From contig CANCRX010000066.1 in NCBI GenBank assembly GCA_947380655.1, forward strand, positions 1-16,068: 16,068 nucleotides of DNA. Reading direction: 5' to 3'. Every line of letters starts with the position of its first letter. Position 1 is the stretch's first letter. Under the pieces are notes generated by a model. The model saw only the letters and a list, made by a program, of their open reading frames with translations, searched no databases and had not been told where the DNA came from. The position numbers and the translations under genes were made by a program. Of this stretch, positions 13,979 to 16,068 are shown piece by piece. Source of the stretch: Alcaligenaceae bacterium (GTDB taxonomy: Bacteria > Pseudomonadota > Gammaproteobacteria > Burkholderiales > Burkholderiaceae_B).

Positions 13979-15421
13979 ATGGCAGATATGTCCCTCTCAG
14001 GCGACGGCCTATCCGGGCTTGAAAATCGCCTCAAACAAGACCTTAACTGGTTAGACTTGCCTGCGAAAGAATGGGTTATCCCGCGATCATCCAACGGTCA
14101 CGGGATGATCGATGTCGCAATCATCGGTGCGGGCATGGCAGGGATGGCTGCAGCCGCAGCCCTGAGATTACTAGGCATTCGCGCAGTCATGTTTGATCGG
14201 GCACCTCAGGGTTTTGAAGGCCCCTGGGCGACAACTGCCAGAATGGAGACACTTCGGTCGCCCAAACAACTCACAGGCCCAGCGCTTGGTTTGCCTGCCC
14301 TAACGTTCAGGGCCTGGTTTGAAGCACAGTTTGGCCTCCAAGCGTGGGAGAGTCTGGACAAAATCCCACGCATGCAATGGATGGACTATTTGCGCTGGTA
14401 CCGACGCGTCTTAAATCTGGAGGTACGAAACGAACACGATATTCGAGACGTTGTCCCTCTTGAGCGCGGCAACGTTACGTTAAATATTGATACACCGACT
14501 GGCAGGCAGACTATCCATGCAAGGCGTTTAATTATCGCCTCCGGCCGGGATGGTCTTGGCGGTCCTTTTGTCCCGGAATTTGCAAACTCACTCCCCAAAT
14601 CCCTTTGGGCACACTCTTCAGAGCCCATTGATATTTCATTTTTTAATGCTAAGCGCATTGGAGTAATCGGTGCCGGCGCCTCCGCGATGGATAGCGCCGC
14701 TACGGCCTTGGAAGCTGGCGCTCTGTCTGTTGATCTGCTGATCAGACGTCAAGATATGCCACGTATCAATAAAGGCAAAGGTGCTGGCAATGCAGGATTA
14801 ACACATGGTCACATTGACCTGCCTGATGAATGGAAATGGCGTATCCGTCACTACATTCATTCTCAGCAGGTTCCTGCACCACGCGGCAGCACCTTGCGGG
14901 TGTCCAAATTTACCAACGCCAGATTTAACTTTGGTTGCCCAATAAACGAAATCAACGCTAACAAAGACGTCATACATGTCAGCACACCGCGAGGCGATTT
15001 TGACTTTGACTTTTTGATTTTCTCGACGGGTTTCAGAATCAATTGGACAGCACGGCCTGAATACTCTCGCATCGCACCGCACGTTCGCGCATGGAAAGAC
15101 CGATATCAGTCAAAGCCCGAAGAACATGATCAAGAGTTAATGGACTCTCCAGATCTCGGCGCGAGCTTTGAACTGCAGGAAAAAAAACCTGGCAGTTGTC
15201 CCGGACTGGAGTCAGTTTATTGTTTTTGTTATCCGGCAGCTCTTTCACATGGAACCATATCGGGCGATATCCCTGCGATCAGTGATGGGGCGAAAAGAAT
15301 TGCTCAAGGAATAGCTAGTTCTTTGTATCGTGAAGATATCGAACAGCATTACCAGCGTATGGTTGAATTTAGTGAACCAGAGTTATTGGGTGACGAGTGG
15401 ACTGCAGCAAAGCCTTCCTAA
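13979..15421 (+). CDS. FAD/NAD(P)-binding monooxygenase-like protein
   Basis: A 480-residue cytoplasmic flavoprotein with two Rossmann motifs: GAGMAG (50-55) for FAD after VAIIG, and GAGASA (231-236) for NAD(P) after IGVI. This spacing is that of flavin-containing monooxygenases, Baeyer-Villiger enzymes and N-hydroxylases, yet I do not see the canonical FMO fingerprint FxGxxxHxxxY; the matching segment reads SLWAHSSEPID. A late ATG motif-like LIFSTGF is present (about residue 345-352). Possible starts are ATG 13979, TTG 13973 and ATG 13988, none with a good ribosome site; I chose 13979. The CMD-domain gene follows 64 bases downstream. Oxygenation of a small organic substrate is inferred; the substrate is unknown. 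A role in sulfur oxidation is not indicated. Confidence 0.8.
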   Translation: MADMSLSGDGLSGLENRLKQDLNWLDLPAKEWVIPRSSNGHGMIDVAIIGAGMAGMAAAAALRLLGIRAVMFDRAPQGFEGPWATTARMETLRSPKQLTGPALGLPALTFRAWFEAQFGLQAWESLDKIPRMQWMDYLRWYRRVLNLEVRNEHDIRDVVPLERGNVTLNIDTPTGRQTIHARRLIIASGRDGLGGPFVPEFANSLPKSLWAHSSEPIDISFFNAKRIGVIGAGASAMDSAATALEAGALSVDLLIRRQDMPRINKGKGAGNAGLTHGHIDLPDEWKWRIRHYIHSQQVPAPRGSTLRVSKFTNARFNFGCPINEINANKDVIHVSTPRGDFDFDFLIFSTGFRINWTARPEYSRIAPHVRAWKDRYQSKPEEHDQELMDSPDLGASFELQEKKPGSCPGLESVYCFCYPAALSHGTISGDIPAISDGAKRIAQGIASSLYREDIEQHYQRMVEFSEPELLGDEWTAAKPS

Positions 15422-15485
15422 AAAATAATTAATCAAGCACAACACGCTATACAAAACAATTCCTCCGTACAGCAGAGACTTATTT

Positions 15486-15998
15486 ATGACACCACATACT
15501 GAGCACGATACGATCGATCAACTATTAGCACTTAAGCCTGGAATGTCTACGCATGCAGTACGCCATGAGAGAGAAAAAGTCGTTCATGCCACACAAGGCA
15601 GTGAGGACGGACTCTTTGATCCGAAACTTCCGGGCCTGACGCTTATTGAGAGACTGCTCGCTGCATTGTTAGCCTGTCAGTTGACGCCAGCGTTAGAGCT
15701 TGCAAAGGTGTATCAATCCAGGCTTGAGTCAAACGGTGCAGACCCTCTGACCATTAGACTTGTTGCGCAAGCAGAACTATCACAGATCACTGATGTTCGT
15801 CTCAAGGCTATCCTTACATTCACCCACACCCTGATTATCGATCCAATCCGTGCGGATAAACATGCCTTGATCGCCTTGCAACAAGCAGGCTTATCTACTC
15901 CAGAAGTAGTCACGCTCGCACAACTAATTGCGTTTGTCTCTTATCAAGTTCGCCTCGCCGCTGGCCTGAAGGCCATGAAAGCACTGGAGCAAAAATAA
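15486..15998 (+). CDS. CMD-domain (AhpD-like) protein
   Basis: A 170-residue, largely helical protein of the carboxymuconolactone decarboxylase/AhpD superfamily, resembling the CMD-domain proteins that occur as the first of a tandem pair (the Avi_7170/Avi_7169 type). The C-terminal segment VVTLAQLIAFVSYQVRLAAGL is the typical last helix pair of these proteins. The redox CxxC of peroxidase AhpD is absent; the only cysteine is Cys64 in LLACQL, so this subunit alone is unlikely to be a thiol peroxidase. The start is ATG 15486, with a weak site upstream. Its stop overlaps the next start by one base (TAATG), so the two are translationally coupled. Function in the pair is unknown. Confidence 0.75.
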   Translation: MTPHTEHDTIDQLLALKPGMSTHAVRHEREKVVHATQGSEDGLFDPKLPGLTLIERLLAALLACQLTPALELAKVYQSRLESNGADPLTIRLVAQAELSQITDVRLKAILTFTHTLIIDPIRADKHALIALQQAGLSTPEVVTLAQLIAFVSYQVRLAAGLKAMKALEQK

Positions 15999-16068
15999 TG
16001 AACCAGCCCTCACCCGAAATCATCAAGATCAATGGATTTACAAACGAAACCCTAGGTTGGGATGCCTG
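15998..16068 (+). CDS. 5' end of a likely alkylhydroperoxidase-domain gene (cut by window edge)
   Basis: An open frame starts at ATG 15998, overlapping the preceding stop by one base, and runs off the window after 23 codons. The visible part includes GFTNETLGWDA. The start of AhpD-like partner proteins that follow this type of CMD gene is similar, so I expect the second member of the pair. With 23 residues the family cannot be proved; the coupling to the upstream gene is the main support. Confidence 0.55.
   Translation, partial: MNQPSPEIIKINGFTNETLGWDA

Noticed and set aside
14386..15248. Several open frames on the minus strand beneath the monooxygenase-like gene
   Set aside because: They overlap a well-supported gene with two Rossmann motifs, show no domain, and have no ribosome sites; they are antisense by-products.

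Overview
The window reads as chromosomal DNA of a betaproteobacterium, most likely Burkholderiales. This rests on the sox gene order C-D-Y-Z-A-X-B, the moderate base composition and the style of the proteins; nothing in the window fixes the genus. It is almost wholly coding. No rRNA, tRNA, insertion sequence, phage gene or CRISPR array is visible, and no non-coding stretch exceeds about 200 bases.

Left part (28-3956): a sulfide-oxidation module built around a divergent promoter region (1205-1377). Leftward run a persulfide dioxygenase-type metallo-beta-lactamase protein and a small exported EF-hand protein. Rightward run a sulfide:quinone oxidoreductase, a TSUP-type sulfite/anion exporter and an exported TlpA/SoxW-like thioredoxin. 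Inferred flow: sulfide is oxidised by SQR to persulfide, the dioxygenase converts this to sulfite, and the TSUP carrier exports sulfite.

Centre (3960-11918): a tightly packed leftward operon soxC-soxD-soxY-soxZ-soxA-soxX-soxB, followed by a periplasmic DsrE-like protein and a SoxH-like metallo-hydrolase. This is a complete periplasmic thiosulfate-oxidising complex including the sulfane dehydrogenase SoxCD, so full oxidation to sulfate is expected. The TlpA protein ends 3 bases from the end of soxH, converging on the sox operon, and may serve as its thiol reductant.

Right part (12113-16068): a Tat-exported dienelactone-hydrolase-like protein transcribed divergently from soxC, then nudC on the minus strand. 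A rightward group follows: an FAD/NAD(P)-binding monooxygenase-like protein, a CMD-domain protein and the start of a further gene cut by the window edge. This last group looks unrelated to sulfur oxidation.

No transcription factor is encoded here. The points most worth a second look are two RNA hairpins at translation starts (soxC and soxH), an 11-base motif shared by the two divergent promoter regions, the exported DsrE-like and dienelactone-hydrolase-like proteins tied to the sox locus, and the truncated right-edge module.
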